DNA of 64,000 nucleotides from Yamagishiella unicocca (GCA_003116995.1 BDSL01000009.1:806001-870000); one strand, 5' to 3'. Shown: positions 34,265 through 46,004, counted from the stretch's first letter. Numbers and translations: made by a program. The notes: generated by a model not told the origin, from the sequence alone.

Positions 34265-37174
34265 ACTTTCTTGAATGAAATTTTGTCAGTCCAAGGACCT
34301 CAACCTATCCAGCAATGAGCAACTGATTAGATTATATATCCTAGTATATGATAGTCAGAAGCGTTGGGGAAGGGCTCTTTGCATGGCTGACAGCCTTGCA
34401 AATTCGTAACATGTGCTGAGGTGCTTGGATGTCTACAGATTTGTGTATCGTGTCGTGAGCGTACAGTAGGATACGCAATAATGTCAGGAGCGGGTTTGGA
34501 AGGGCTGCGTGACATGAACCTTTTTGAAATGGTTTGGACGATTGGATCGCAAAATTGGCAATTTTGCGGCTGGTACATGGGTTTCACGGCACGCATGGTA
34601 ATTTACTTGTATTATCACAAACGACTCCATGCACTGGGCTCGCTGTCAATGAATAATTACATGCGCTGGGTTCGCTGTAAACCCTTATGTCAGGGATGTG
34701 AATGCTCAACAATTACACCAGTGCACAAAATCATTACCCACTCTACTACGCGAGATTAGATAGTTCAGCGTCAGGATGTGGCATTCAACAGCCAACTGCG
34801 CAAAAGCGAGAAACCCGAATACGGTAGTATAGCGGCAGGCGCCCCCGTAACAACGTACTGTAATCATGGTTAATCATGGTTTGTTCTTTTGCTTTGCAGC
34901 AAGATTGGCTAGTAATCTCCTGCGGGCGACCCCAGGAACTATTGACCATGTCTTGCATAATTTCTGCCCCTGATTCGGAGCCCGCTGGCCTGCTGCAGGG
35001 CCTGAACAGTAATCCGCTCAGAGTGAGGGCTCAGCACCAAAGAGCGTCAGAAAGGTTCGTGACCAGAATATACCGTCATGTATTTAGGAGCCAACTTACT
35101 GCGTGCCTCGCACCACCCTTCGTTATTCCCCTAATCTGCGCCACCCGACGCCGAAATGTGCATCACCCTAAGCACGTTTTGGGTCATGCTGTAACGGCTG
35201 CAGTCGCCTGTCACCAGTCCCCTTGTCACCTCAACCAAAGCTTACAGGAGCACGCACACGAACCTGTGCATCGCAGCAGACGCAGGGTAAGGCGATGGCC
35301 AGCAAAAACGTGCGCGTGAGGCTCGGAAGATAAGGCCCGATACTGCAGGAGGAGACAGGTTCAGACAGAGTTGAGGTACGTCACGCTGTGCACATGGCTG
35401 AACACGGTAACCAGGGGCTGTTAATCGCTGGCTCCTGCTTCGAGTGCACCGGGTCCATGCACACATTACGAGCGTGACGACATGATGAGCATCCTGGTAG
35501 CCAGAACGAGCCTTCAATTAGGATGATGGTTATACGTTATTATCAATCTGTACGTATCTGCACCCACATCCGCCAGTGCCTTCAGTGCAAAACTCTTTAC
35601 CTGGTGACTACAGTGCCCGATGGCGAGTTTCCCCGGCTTGTTTCCCCGGCCTGAGCGATCGCTGATCCTACAAACCTGTCATATGATGGACCAGGCGCTG
35701 GCGTGTTGATCGACCGCTTTCACAGGCTCCATGTCGCTCCTTTTTGCAAATAGCACTCAGCTGATGCCTGGTGATGCGTAAGAAAGTTAATTGCCAGTAC
35801 CGGTGCTGAGGCGGTAGCACGGGCAGCATTTCAGAAATGGAGTAGTGTCACAGCGTAGCTCTTCCAGCTGATGAAAGCCGTCTGGCATGTCTATCATGTC
35901 TCCTACTTGAGGCATCCAGGCCAGTCCAGGCGTTGTGCGCACGGTAATAAGAAACCTAATGCGCTTACGTGATATGCCGGCGGCACGGGACATGTGGGGT
36001 GGCACAATACCGCCACCAGCGGTGCAGGAATCGCGCCTAAGAAGCGGCATCCGGCTGTGTAGACCTCGAGTCAAGCTGCGTTGACCTGCATGTGTTTGCT
36101 GGTCGGCGCGGATGGCAAACGGAGAATCCACTTGGCAAGTTCATAGGTCGCCTCAACTGACGTCGTTGTGTGTCTACGTGGTGATGTCGCAAGGGGGCCC
36201 GTACCTCTTCCATGTTTCGCTGCCGCCTGAAGAGAGGAATGCCCCGCGGCTGCAGCTTACGGTGTTTAGTGCCAGGTCTTTGTGTGCTGTCCTGAAAGGG
36301 TGTTTGGTGAGGATACTATGGCTCGTGCTGTCGAGTTGCAGATCGCTGTCGTGCGCTCAGCCACTTCTTTAGTCACCCCGCGAGCGCGGGGCAACGTCAC
36401 AGGTGCTGGCATCTGTTGAGCATGAGATCCATGCGTCGGCCCTATCTGGCGTCCTCGCAGTTACGAGAACGTTGCGCCAGTACTGTCGGTATGACTTAGT
36501 TGTCGTGCCGGCGCAAGTAAATTGGATAAGTGCTTACTGGTTTGGCCCCCCATCCAGGCCGGTGCAGAATGTTCTCCGCGGGCAGAGCCGAGAGTGCCCA
36601 AGCCCTCTGCCATGCTATTGACATTGCCCCAACGCCCCCGAATGTCAGCAACTGCTACTTGCTTATGCTAACGCTGTTCCAGTGTCTCGCGCCTTGGTGT
36701 GGGCCAGGCGTTATACCTTATGCGGCGTCAGCTGCTTCACAATGGGCACACTCTGGCGTAGTTGCGGATGTTCATGCCATGGTTGTTTGGCTGTAAGGCT
36801 GCCTCCCAAGGAATGAGCTGGTTTCGTCAAGAATAAGTGGATTGGTATATCGTGGTGGCGTGACAAAGGCAGTGGTGGAAGAGACCCTGGGTCGGTTCTC
36901 CTAAACGCTGGCATCGGTTTCTTGCCGTTGTGCGCCTGTACTGTAACATTGATGTAGCTTGCCTTCCAAGTATGCATTGGAGGAGACAGGATTTGCATGC
37001 GATGGCCTTGCAGGCTCGCTGACCGCTCATAATCGTTGGGCATCGGCGCATTGCCCATGCCGATTCGAGGCCTCCTTGCAGGGCGAAATCTACATATTTG
37101 CCAAGAACTAAATAACATAGACCTCCTTTTGAAGTCTTCCTTCTTGGTGTGTGTCTAGTGGGTGTTGTGCCACG
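34265..37174. other. Unresolved region with weak gene models on both strands
   Basis: No frame here matches a known family. Phase-consistent exon chains can be drawn on both strands and they overlap, so at most one is real. Minus chain: 37058-36717 (start MGNAPMPNDYERSASLQGHR), 36651-36538 and 36482-36401. Plus chain: 36112-36306 (start MANGESTWQVHRSPQLTS) and 36403-36516. Further upstream on plus, segments 34900-35022, 35204-35286, 35349-35375 and 35445-35496 also join in phase and lead to a frame at 35588-35730 interrupted by TGA. Codon use in all of them lacks the bias of the accepted genes. The block also holds the FHA-RING and TROL-like promoters. Confidence 0.3.
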
Positions 37175-40100
37175 ATGGCGTCGCTCACAAAGCCCTTATC
37201 CGCGCTGCGGTGTGGCGCTCGCGTCCGCACAAGGATGGCGCCCGTTGCCGCAACTTCACGATTTGTTCAGGGAATTTCAGCGGGTCTTGGTTCATTCGTC
37301 ATGGCCGACGTTGGGACGGCGTTCGCGGCCATGGAAGAGACAGTTGCCAGCAGCGGCGTGCCTGGTGTGGTATCGCTGTTACAGGATTACCCTGTACTTG
37401 CAAGTGCAGTTGCGTTGCTATCGTTTGGTGGGGTCGCCATCGCAGCGACGTCGGGCAAGCCCGCTCGTAGCCAATCCTCTGGTGCAAAGGAAGCGTTCGA
37501 AGCGTTGAAGTCTGAGGTGAGGGTTGGGGAACCGAACATGATTATATCCTTGGCGTGCGCAATATGGGTTCCTCGCTATTGAAAGCTGGCGCGCAAGTAT
37601 ATGGCATTCGCTGTGCAGGAGCGCACCGTTCTGGTTGACATCCGCCCCAAAGCTGCTCTCAAGGAGGAGGGCGTAATCGACCTTAAGGAGGTCAACAAGA
37701 AGTCGATTAGCCTTGTATATGCCGAGGTGCGCACCGCTCTATTCAAGCGGAACAAGGTCGGGCCAGGGCAAGCCGACGCACTATTTGCATCATCCGTTAA
37801 CACACGCACGCACACACACACACACAAAGCCGCTGCAACCACTGGCATGGCACTATGACACCGGCTGCTGGCCTACCGGCTCCGTACACATCCTTTTTCG
37901 CACCGCTCCTCAGCCAACCAGGCGCCCACCTTTGCGCAGTCTGGAACGAGTCCATGATCACAGTGACCCGCCGGACGGCTGCGCGCCGGTCCCAGCTCAT
38001 GTCGCATGCACCGAACACCCGGCCCATTGCCTGCCGTTGCTGCCCACCCCTACTCCCCTCCCCTGGTGTCCCCATCTTACAGTCCGACGAGGACGGTGAC
38101 CTGGTGGTGGACCTGGACTTCGCTGCCAAGCTGCAGCAGGCGGCGGGTGTCAGCGAGGAGTCGATCATCATCATCATCGACTCGTGAGATCGGCCGGAAG
38201 GGGATCGGGGACAAGTGGCTGCGGCTGCTGCTCTTGCTTCTGCGCCTGGAAGGCGGACTCTTGGGGGCTTGGGGTGAAGAGAGGCGCCAGTTCAGGTGAC
38301 GTGGAGCTAGTTGCCAGCCCCACGTCGTGTGGGAGAGGCCGTATCCCCCGTTGTTGCAGAATGCCCCGTCGTGGTTGCATGCTTGCGACTTGGATGACTT
38401 GCCGACTCGGCGGCGCTGTTCAAGATGGCCGCAATTAACGGGATGGGGCCAGGGACTGGGAAGTCCGTGTTGCCTCGCACGGTGTTAGCTTCGTCTGTTC
38501 AATTGGAAGTCGCACAGTCGCTACCTTGACGGTATGGACCGGCATGTTGCCTGTTGCCCTTGTCCTACGGCGCACACACGACTCAGTGCCGTCCACGGCT
38601 CTCCGTTTGCCACCACACCGTAAAAACGTTTGCCACGCCCCATGAAAACCGTTTGCTCCCTGCGGCCCAGCGACGGGTCCCTCGCCGCCAAGGCAGCCGC
38701 TGATGCGGCCAAAGATGGGTTCTTCGCGGAAAAGATCTACTGGGTGCGCGGCGGAGTGGAGGGGCCGAAGGGCTGGAAGGTGCGCGCGGTATCAGGGTCT
38801 TGGGGGCTGCTGAATGGAGTTGAGCGCCGAGGTTTGAGTAGGAGGAGAGTCGTGCGGTACGGCGGATGACGGGCGTTAAAGAGACGCAGGCAGGGAATGG
38901 AGCAGGATAACCGGTAGTCGGTAATCGGGGCCAACGGGAAGATTAGGTGGCGTTTGAAGGCCAGGGAGATCAAGGGAGCCTACGATATCCCCACGGCACA
39001 TGGATTGCGGGCACAGCCGTAGGTACCCCCCAGACGCACAGGTTTGAGGGTCTGCACAAGCCCGGCTCCGGCCGCTCGTTGTTCCCTCAGCCCTTACTGC
39101 CTGTTATAACTGCCTTCACCTGTCCGCTTATCCACGCTTTCCACTCTCCCGGACGTCCCACGCCGGCCGACGCCAGGCCAATGAGCTGCCCACGAAGCCG
39201 TACCGCGTCTTCGAGCTGCCCATGCCCTCCCTGGAGCTGCCATCAGTGGACCTTGCGGCCTTGGCGGCCGAGCTGCAGGCCCAGGTGCCGGGCGTTGACC
39301 TTACTGGCACCGTGGACCGGGTCAGCGGCGCGGTCACGGCGATGACGGGTGAGGGAGGGAGCTGCTGACCGGCAAAGGAGTAAGGGTGCCGGGGACAGCA
39401 GCGGATGGCAGCAAGGCGCGGCAACCTGGCGGCTGGGCAACACGCCTGCCTGGCCCCATGCCGTGCCCGCGCACTTTCTCACCCGCCTGACCCACTACCA
39501 GTTTTTCGTGTTGCGTGGCCGGGTGCTAATGCCCGTGCACCCCGTGTTCTCGTGCGCAGACAAATACAAGGAGAATCCTACTCTGGGTAACGGCGTGCTG
39601 GCGGCCGCGGGCGTGGCGGCGGTTGGGGCGTTCGCAATCACTGGTGCGCTCGTGCGGGAGCCATGCTGGGGGGCAGCAGTGTAGCTCGCGGCTGCAGAAG
39701 AGGGCGCTTGAGCGCGCAGCTGGTAGTATGCGCCCGTGCACTGCGTACGGGCACCAACGCGGAAGTACTCGCGCGCTCACAGCCCCGCAGCATGCCACTG
39801 CCAACTGCCCAGCCACTGCACACGTATCGTACGTGAGCCGTGCCATCCTGCGGACTCGCTGGCTACTGCTCCCCCACTGTCCCCCACCTCCCTCTCCCCC
39901 ATCAGAGTTCGAGGCCATCCTGCAGATCGTGGGCGCCCTGGGTGTGACCCGACTCCTCGCCGCAAACCTGCTGTTCGCCAAGGACCGGGAGGTGACACTC
40001 GGCGCCGTCAGGTGCGCGCCGGCAGGGGTGGCTCATGGCTGGCAGGAGCGGAGGGTTGAGGCCGCAGGGCTAGGCCGCGTCTTAGGAGCAACGCCGCCGG

Positions 40101-41583
40101 CCGGCCGGATGCTTCATGGCGCACCCCTCGCCCGCCTAACGGCTTGGCCACCTTCGCCCAACGGCCTGCGAGACGCTGGGCGTCGTTGCACCCGGGGCCG
40201 TCGCGCCCGGTCGCGATTAGGCTGGGTGTGCTAGTTGCTCGTGGACCGTTCTGAGCGCCTGCAGGTAGTGGAGGCGGAGCATGTTGGGCTTCAGTACTCC
40301 ACGTAGCCCCACGCTTCAGCAAGTCAGCCCCACGAGGCCCAGCCACGTCCTCCTCTGCCCCCTCTGTCCCGCATTGCGGCGCGCCTCTTACGCCGTCTGC
40401 CCACCATCGGTCCGGTTCCCCAGGGCCTTCCTCAAGGAGCGCGGCGTGGATGTGGACGCCAGCTTCGGAAACGGCAGCTCGGCCTCTGGCGTTTCGGCTG
40501 ATGGGGACCTGCAGCGACTAGCCAAAATCGTGGTGGGCGTCACCAAAGTGGACAGCGCCGCCGAAGGCATTACCGCGCAGATGGTGGGAGCGCAGGAGGG
40601 AGGGGGATCGCAGGGGCCGGCGTGGGAGTCTGCAGGGCCGGGTTCGGGGCCGGGTGGTGCGTTGTACAGGTTTCCTAGGGCGCCTTTGGCACGGGAGCAG
40701 GGGACAGGCGACGAAAGAAGTCACTGCATCGACAAGCCCCACACGCACTCAGCTGCTGCCGTACCTCCACGCAATTCAGGTGCCGGACGTCCAAGGCGCC
40801 AACCCTGCGGCCCTGGCGGCGGCCCTGGCGGCTGCGGGCCTGGAGCTGCCCTCCCTAGCGCCCGCATCGGCCCCGGGCCCCCCTGCACAAGGGCCCGTGG
40901 TGCAGGCGGAGGCGGCGGTAGTACCCGAGCCGGCTCCCGCCGCCGAGCCGGTCGTCGCGGCATCGGAAGCAGCCTCGGCGCCCGCCAACGTTTTGGATGC
41001 GCGCGCCTGGATTGCCGCGTGGAAGGACAGCCGCGCGGCGGCGGCGGTGGCTGTGGAGCCGCAGGTGGAGGCGGTGGCCGGCCGAGTAGCCGCCGCGGCC
41101 GCCGCCGTGGAGGTGCCGACAGCTGTAGTGGCGGTGGAGGAGCCAGCGGCGCTTATAACGGTTGCTGAGGTGGTTGCGGCTGCTGCCGTCCCTGGCAACG
41201 TGCTGGAGGCGCGGGAGTGGATTGCCGCATGGAAGAGCGCCAGCTCGGCTGTTGATGCAGCCTCCGCGCTCGCAGCACCGGCGGTCGCTCAGTTAAATGA
41301 GGCTGTGGAGGCGACATCGGCCCCCGCCAATGTGCTGGAGGCACGCGGATGGATCTCCGCTTGGAAGAGCGGCAGCTCGGCTGTGCAGACCGCGGAGGCG
41401 GCTCCCCTGCCCGCCAACGTGCTGGAGGCGCGCGAATGGATCTCCGCTTGGAAGGGCCCGAGGGACCAGCCGGCAGCCGTCATCGGCGGCGATGGTGGGT
41501 CGGAATCAGACCCGGTGGTGCGGGTCTCCGCGGCCGCACATGAGCGAGCCGTCGCGAGCGCGGTGGTGAATGTGCCGGCATGA
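37175..41583 (+). CDS. TROL-like thylakoid rhodanese-domain protein with C-terminal WI.AWK repeats
   Basis: Nine exons: 37175-37516, 37586 (or 37619)-37726, 38083-38183, 38671-38779, 39177-39348, 39560-39643, 39906-40011, 40424-40583 and 40753-41583; about 670-681 residues. Layout matches plant TROL, the membrane protein that tethers ferredoxin-NADP reductase to thylakoids: transit peptide (MASLTKPLSALRCGARVRTR), helix DYPVLASAVALLSFGGVAIA, rhodanese-like domain (RTVLVDIRPKAALKEEGVID; SIIIIIDSDGSLAAKAA; IYWVRGGVEGPKGWK), then NGVLAAAGVAAVGAFAITEF and the helix GALGVTRLLAANLLFAKDRE. The rhodanese catalytic Cys is absent, as in TROL. The plant C-terminal FNR-binding motif (ITEP-type, Pro/Ser rich) is not found. 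Instead the Ala-rich tail carries four copies of a 15-residue motif P(A/G)NVLEAREWI(S/A)AWK. The join GTC-AG|G at 40011/40424 restores the DRE.TL..V helix. The start of exon 2 is uncertain. Confidence 0.85.
37801..37827. repeat. (AC)n microsatellite
   Basis: About twelve AC dinucleotides, two interrupted by G, in the intron after exon 2 of the TROL-like gene. Confidence 0.85.
40981..41454 (+). repeat. Four coding copies of a 45-base WI.AWK module
   Basis: Copies at 40981-41025, 41191-41235, 41323-41367 and 41410-41454, in frame, spaced 210, 132 and 87 bases start to start. Consensus PANVLEAREWISAWK; Asn-Val-Leu, Ala-Arg, Trp-Ile and Ala-Trp-Lys are invariant. The linkers are Ala/Val/Glu-rich and unrelated, so the module rather than the whole segment is what is kept. 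Confidence 0.95.
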
Positions 41584-41650
41584 AGCGACTGCCGCTCATA
41601 GCTGATGGCGGCTTGAAGCGACTGCCGCTCATAGCTGATGGCGGCTTGAA
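41581..41650. repeat. 33-bp tandem duplication beginning at the TROL-like stop codon
   Basis: Two perfect copies of a 33-bp unit (41581-41613 and 41614-41646), each opening with TGAAGCGACTGCCGC, and the start of a third. The first TGA is the stop codon of the TROL-like gene. Confidence 0.9.
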
Positions 41651-42761
41651 GTGGGCTGCCGCTGGCTAACTTCGAGCGTGTCTGGGTTTGCACCCAGGAA
41701 GTTGGAGTCAGACATAGCGCACGTGTTGCTCTGTCACGGGCAACAAGTAGGTTGGCTGCCCAGAGCGGTGTGATGACGTGGCTAGGCGAGTGCACCGGCG
41801 CCAGAGAGCAAGGGGCCGGAAAAATGAGCGGAGTGAGGGGAGCGGCGCGGCAGGGAGAGGACTGAAGGGATTGGAGCGGCAGGGAGAGAGGGAGGCAGGG
41901 ACAGAAGTGAACCGCGAAGCGCTGAGCCAAGCGTGTGCTGCGAGCCGACGCTCAGGGATTAGAGGGAGGCGCAAGGCACCACCTTGCGACAATACGGCAT
42001 GTGATGCCCGCCGCTGCTCTGCTAGAGAGGAGTACAGCGAGGTGCTGGCGATGAGCGGCATGAAACAAGGCCCGAAAGCGGCCTGGGCGGGTATCATATA
42101 GGGCCTGAAAGCGGCTTGGGCAGTGCTTCCCGCCGAATGCGGGCAGGCTGCGGGCTGCGTCTTTACAGAGTTTCATAGTCCGGGTGACCCCGCCGCCAGG
42201 TGGACCTGGATTGGGACGGATGGATGTTAAGCTGAAAGCGCTGAAAGCATTGAAGGCTGCAAGTGCTGAAGGCTCGGCCGAAAGCGCTGCACTGCGCTGC
42301 AGGCAAATCGTTGGGACTTGCCTGTCAGCGCCCCGCTGCGCTACAGGCTGAAAGCGTCGGCCGAAAGCGCCGGCTGCTGCCCTTGCATATGCATGCTTCT
42401 GGGGATTCTGGGGGTCTATGCGTCCTCATGGGCGGTATTTTTAACAGCTGCCGGTATTCATTGTATCCGGGTTGCGCTGTATTCTATTTGGTTCCAACCA
42501 AGCTGTTGCAAGTACGGCACGCTGTAGTTTCCCCGTTGCTGCGACAACTTCTGTGGGGTTGGGCGGCTTTTGCATCTATGATGCAGTCACTGTGATGCAG
42601 TCACTTGCATGCCTTTGTAATACGAAGGTGCCTTGAAAGAGCACATGAGGAAGAGAGGAGATTAAAGGAAAATTTAAGCCATCAGAGAAGCCAGCGTCCG
42701 TGGCTGCCCAGTTTCATTTCCAGCGGACGACCTCCTGATGCCATCACGCGGCTTCCTCCCC
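41651..42761. other. Convergent 3' region with GCTGAAAGCG repeats
   Basis: Between the TROL-like gene (plus) and the unknown helical protein (minus). Degenerate copies of GCTGAAAGCG and GGCCTGAAAGCGGCTTGGGC occur at 42070-42130 and 42230-42380. A minus-strand TGTAA lies at 42163-42167 and a plus-strand TGTAA at 42616-42620. No gene seen. Confidence 0.55.
42616..42620 (+). terminator. Possible TGTAA polyadenylation motif of the TROL-like gene
   Basis: First plus-strand TGTAA after the stop, about 1.03 kb downstream; it would give a long 3' UTR running towards the opposite gene. Confidence 0.35.
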
Positions 42762-45700
42762 CTACCCCGAGCCCATCCGCTGCGCCTGATGCTCTGCCCG
42801 GAATCGCTCCAGTCGGATGAGGTGGAACAGCAGTCTGACCTGCGCCGTCGTCAGAGTGCTCCCGTCCCGCTCGCCCTGGTCGGTCTGCCACCGGCTCTCC
42901 TGACATGTGGTGGTGAGGACGTGGGGTGGGCCGTACGTCGGACCGAGTGATGGGGGGCCAGCGCTCATGGCGTAGATGCGGCGCCGTGTGGGTAGCTCAA
43001 GGGCAGGGCAGGGTCGCCTTCCGGCAGCGGATATGCACCTAGGTGTACGAGCGTACGGCAAGCGAGGCCTGCTCACAGCACGCAGGGGTGCTGCCGTCGC
43101 GGCTCGGTGCGACGAGCATAAGCCGCCTCAGTAACTCCCCTCCTCCGCCTCCCCCCTACTGGATTGTGGACTGGAGCCATGAGCAGATCTGAGTGGTAAC
43201 ATTGGTCCCTGCGCGACGCTGTGGCACGAGGCCCAACGGCGCGGACTCTGCCGATGCCAACCCGAAAAACTGAAGCCCGACCGGCCGTGCAGCTGACAAC
43301 GGCATCCTGAGCTCCCGACCCGCCGCACCTGCTCCCTCACGGCTGCCTTAAGCTCGGGCCGCAGACGAAGCTTATCGACCAGGGTGCTGTAGAACAGCGA
43401 GCTGCCCGGGTCGGCCGAGCGAGCCGCCTCCTGCGACACCGCCTCCCACAGCACCGGCAGCATGTCACGCAGCGGGTCGGCTGCCGCCGGAGGGAGCGCC
43501 GGGGCAGAGGTAGACCGGCGCGGGGGGCAGGGTGGGCGAGTGTGGGGGCGGGGGCAGGAGAGGAGGTACCAGTAAACAGCGCGGCCTCATGGATGGACCC
43601 AACCCACAGGCCCACGCAACGACGAACCAAAGCTGCATTGACGAGCTCGATGACTAGCTCCTTCCGCAAATCGCGCCCTCGCGCCTCCAAGCAACTGATC
43701 CTGCACCGACCCACCGAACCACCGACCCACCTGGCCCGCACAGCCTGAAGTCCGTCAGCAGCTGCTCCCGATCCAGTCGCACCCCCGCCTTGACGCCCTC
43801 CACCAGGGCTTCCATGGGCTGCGACAGCTTTACGAAACAACTTTCTTTCCTTTTCAAGGGTTTTAGAGACCGAGATGACTCCGGCGCCAGCTGCTGCAGG
43901 CTGGCGCCCTGCACGGCGTAGCGGTACAGCCGCTCCAACACGATGGGCTTCGTCAGCTGCAGCGCTGCGCAGCGGCGGGCCAGGTACTGAGTGCCTGTCG
44001 CGTTGCGGTGTGGTCGCAGCGGGGGCGCGGGTCGATATGGTTCGTTGGACGTGGGTTGGAGGCACTAGGGTGCTTCGATTGCGCTTCGGGCGCCCGCGGT
44101 CGCCCTTACCCTACCCTACCCTACCCCTTCCTCTACCCTACCCTACCCGACCCTAACCCGGCCTCGCCTTACCCTACCCTACCCTACCCTACCCTCGGTG
44201 CGCTCCATGCCGACCAGGCTCGCGGACGCCCAGTCCAGCAGGAACAGTTCGACCTGCGCCTCCGTCAGCTGCGGGCACACCACCTCCTGCGCCGCCACCG
44301 CCGCCTCGCCCACGTCCTCCCGCAGTCGATCCATCGCCGCCTTGGCCAGCGACTCGGGTGGGTGGCCCTTGGATGACACCATGGAGGTCCTGGCGGTCCG
44401 CGCGGCAGCCCCCGCCGCCGCTCGCACGGTGTCGCTGGCGAGGTGGGGCGGGTCTAAGGCGGCGGCGGGGAAGTGGGGGAACGAGTGGGATGGCTCAAGG
44501 CGGCTGCTGGGCGGCGTCGAGGTGAATTGGATGCGTTCACGGAATGGGTGTGCTCGGTTCGGTTATGACAGGAACGTACGGAAGGCTGCGAACTGGAGAT
44601 GCGCGGATGAGGAGGTTGGCGAAAGAACCGGTTGATACGACATGGTTAAAACTGCGGATGACGGGGAGGGAGGGGCGTGTCTGTATTGCAACACGGCTCG
44701 CGGGAAGGAGGCGACTGGCAGGTCGAGGAGAGGCGTACACCGCACATCCCACCCACCGACTCTCACCCACCCGATCCCCGCCGCACCCACCAAAATCCAG
44801 GCAGAACAGGTCGTACAAGTAGTCCGGCGAAGAGCCCAGATAGCCCTGGTACTGCGCCAGCAGCAGCGGCGTCGCCAGGTCCTTGGGATGGTGCCAGCCC
44901 AGGTAGCTCGCCAGCTCCATGACGTTGCGGAGGGAGCCGCTGCTGCTGCTGCTACTACTGCCATTCTGAAAGGGGGTGCCCTGGAAGGCCCCGGCCCCGG
45001 CCGCGGTGGCGGCGCCGTAGGGGTGCTGAGGCTGTCGCAAGCCGAGCGCTATGAGCAGCTGCTCGGCCTTGCGGGGAAGCACCAGGCAGTCCTCGTACGG
45101 CAGGTCTGGCAAGGCGGCGGCGCCGGGGTGGGGGTGCGCGGCAGCGTGGGGGAGATAGACGACGGGTGCGGCGGGTATGGTTCGCCTCGGTTCGCCGAGT
45201 CACCAGGCATCATTGTGCCGGGCATTGCGCCGGTCTCTGTGCGCACTCAAACACGCGTCCAAAAGCCATTCGCCCGCTAGTCTCTGCCCTCCGTTTCCTA
45301 CGTCGTGTAACCGGGTCTTCACTCCTCCCCCTGTGCGATCAGCACCCCCCCTCGCACCCACTCTGTATGTTAATGCACTCCTTAGCGCTGTCGTCGTCAT
45401 CGCTGGCCGCTTGCGCCGCCTCGGCAGCGGCACCCCCCGCCTTCTTCCCTCTGCTGCTGCTCCTACTGCTGCTGCGCTTCCTGCTGGTAGCGCTGCCAGC
45501 GGCGCTAGTGGACGCTTCGGCACCATCCAGCGCTGCCGCCTCAGGCGCCGGCGGTGGTTCCTCGTCCTGCTTCTTCCGCCGCGTGCGGCGAGCATGCGGC
45601 ACAGGAGCGACGCCGTCGCTTGGCTCCTGCGCCTGCTGCTCCTCGGCGCTGGCAGCCTTGCGCCGCGATGAGGCCTTGGGCTGTGTCGAGCTGCTGCCTT

Positions 45701-46004
45701 TCGAGGTGCCGGCGGCGCCGGAGTCCGCGTCCGCTACAGCCGCCGTGCTCGCCGCGGGCTCCGCTGCAGCACTGGTTTTGGTCCTATAGCGCCGTTTCGG
45801 CTTTGCTTGCTCCGCTGGCTCCCCCGACGCCGATGTGCTGCTGCCGCCGGGTAAGTCTTCTGCCTCGCTGCCGCCGGGAGCAGTGGTGCCTCTGCTGAAG
45901 GCAGTTTCGGCGAAGCGCCGGGCTCTCGGAGGGACCGATGTGCACGCCGCCCACCCGGTCAGCCGTTGCAGCAGGGGAACAGCGTTCCGCAGCCCTAAGA
46001 TCAT
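42762..46004 (-). CDS. Unknown alpha-helical protein with organelle-type N-terminus
   Basis: Seven exons: 46004-45362, 45105-44791, 44453-44193, 43994-43742, 43700-43570, 43480-43329 and 42899-42762; 630 residues with every join in phase. The N-terminus (MILGLRNAVPLLQRLTGW, then Arg/Ser-rich) looks like a mitochondrial or plastid presequence, followed by about 150 residues of Lys/Arg/Ala/Ser low complexity. From about residue 215 it is a helical protein: NLPYEDCLVLPRKAEQLLIA, VMELASYLGWHHPKDLATPL, AQVELFLLDWASASLVG, KPIVLERLYRYAVQGASLQQ, LRKELVIELVNAALVRR, MLPVLWEAVSQEAARSAD and TLTTAQVRLLFHLIRLERFR. I do not recognise the family. The repeated helix pairs recall scaffolds such as HEAT-like or Tic110-like folds, but without a specific match. 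Two exon boundaries (44193, 43742) lie next to repeats or were chosen by phase. Confidence 0.7.
44105..44195. repeat. (CCCTA)n pentamer repeat at a donor splice site
   Basis: Two runs of CCCTA separated by degenerate units. On the minus strand it reads GGGTA repeats beginning exactly at the exon-intron boundary 44193/44192. It resembles, but is not, the CCCTAAAA algal telomere repeat. Confidence 0.85.

Noticed and set aside
35588..35730. Selenocysteine codon (in-frame TGA)
   Set aside because: No Cys-x-x-Sec-type context, no SECIS hairpin recognised, and the frame itself is not supported as a gene.
40981..41454. Rubisco-binding motifs in the WI.AWK repeats
   Set aside because: The known algal motif needs Asp/Asn-Trp-Arg/Lys; here the residue before Trp is Glu, Ala or Gly and the one after is Ile.
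44105..44195. Interstitial telomere (CCCTAAAA-type)
   Set aside because: The unit is the pentamer CCCTA, with a single CCCTAA; it is a simple repeat in an intron, not telomere sequence.
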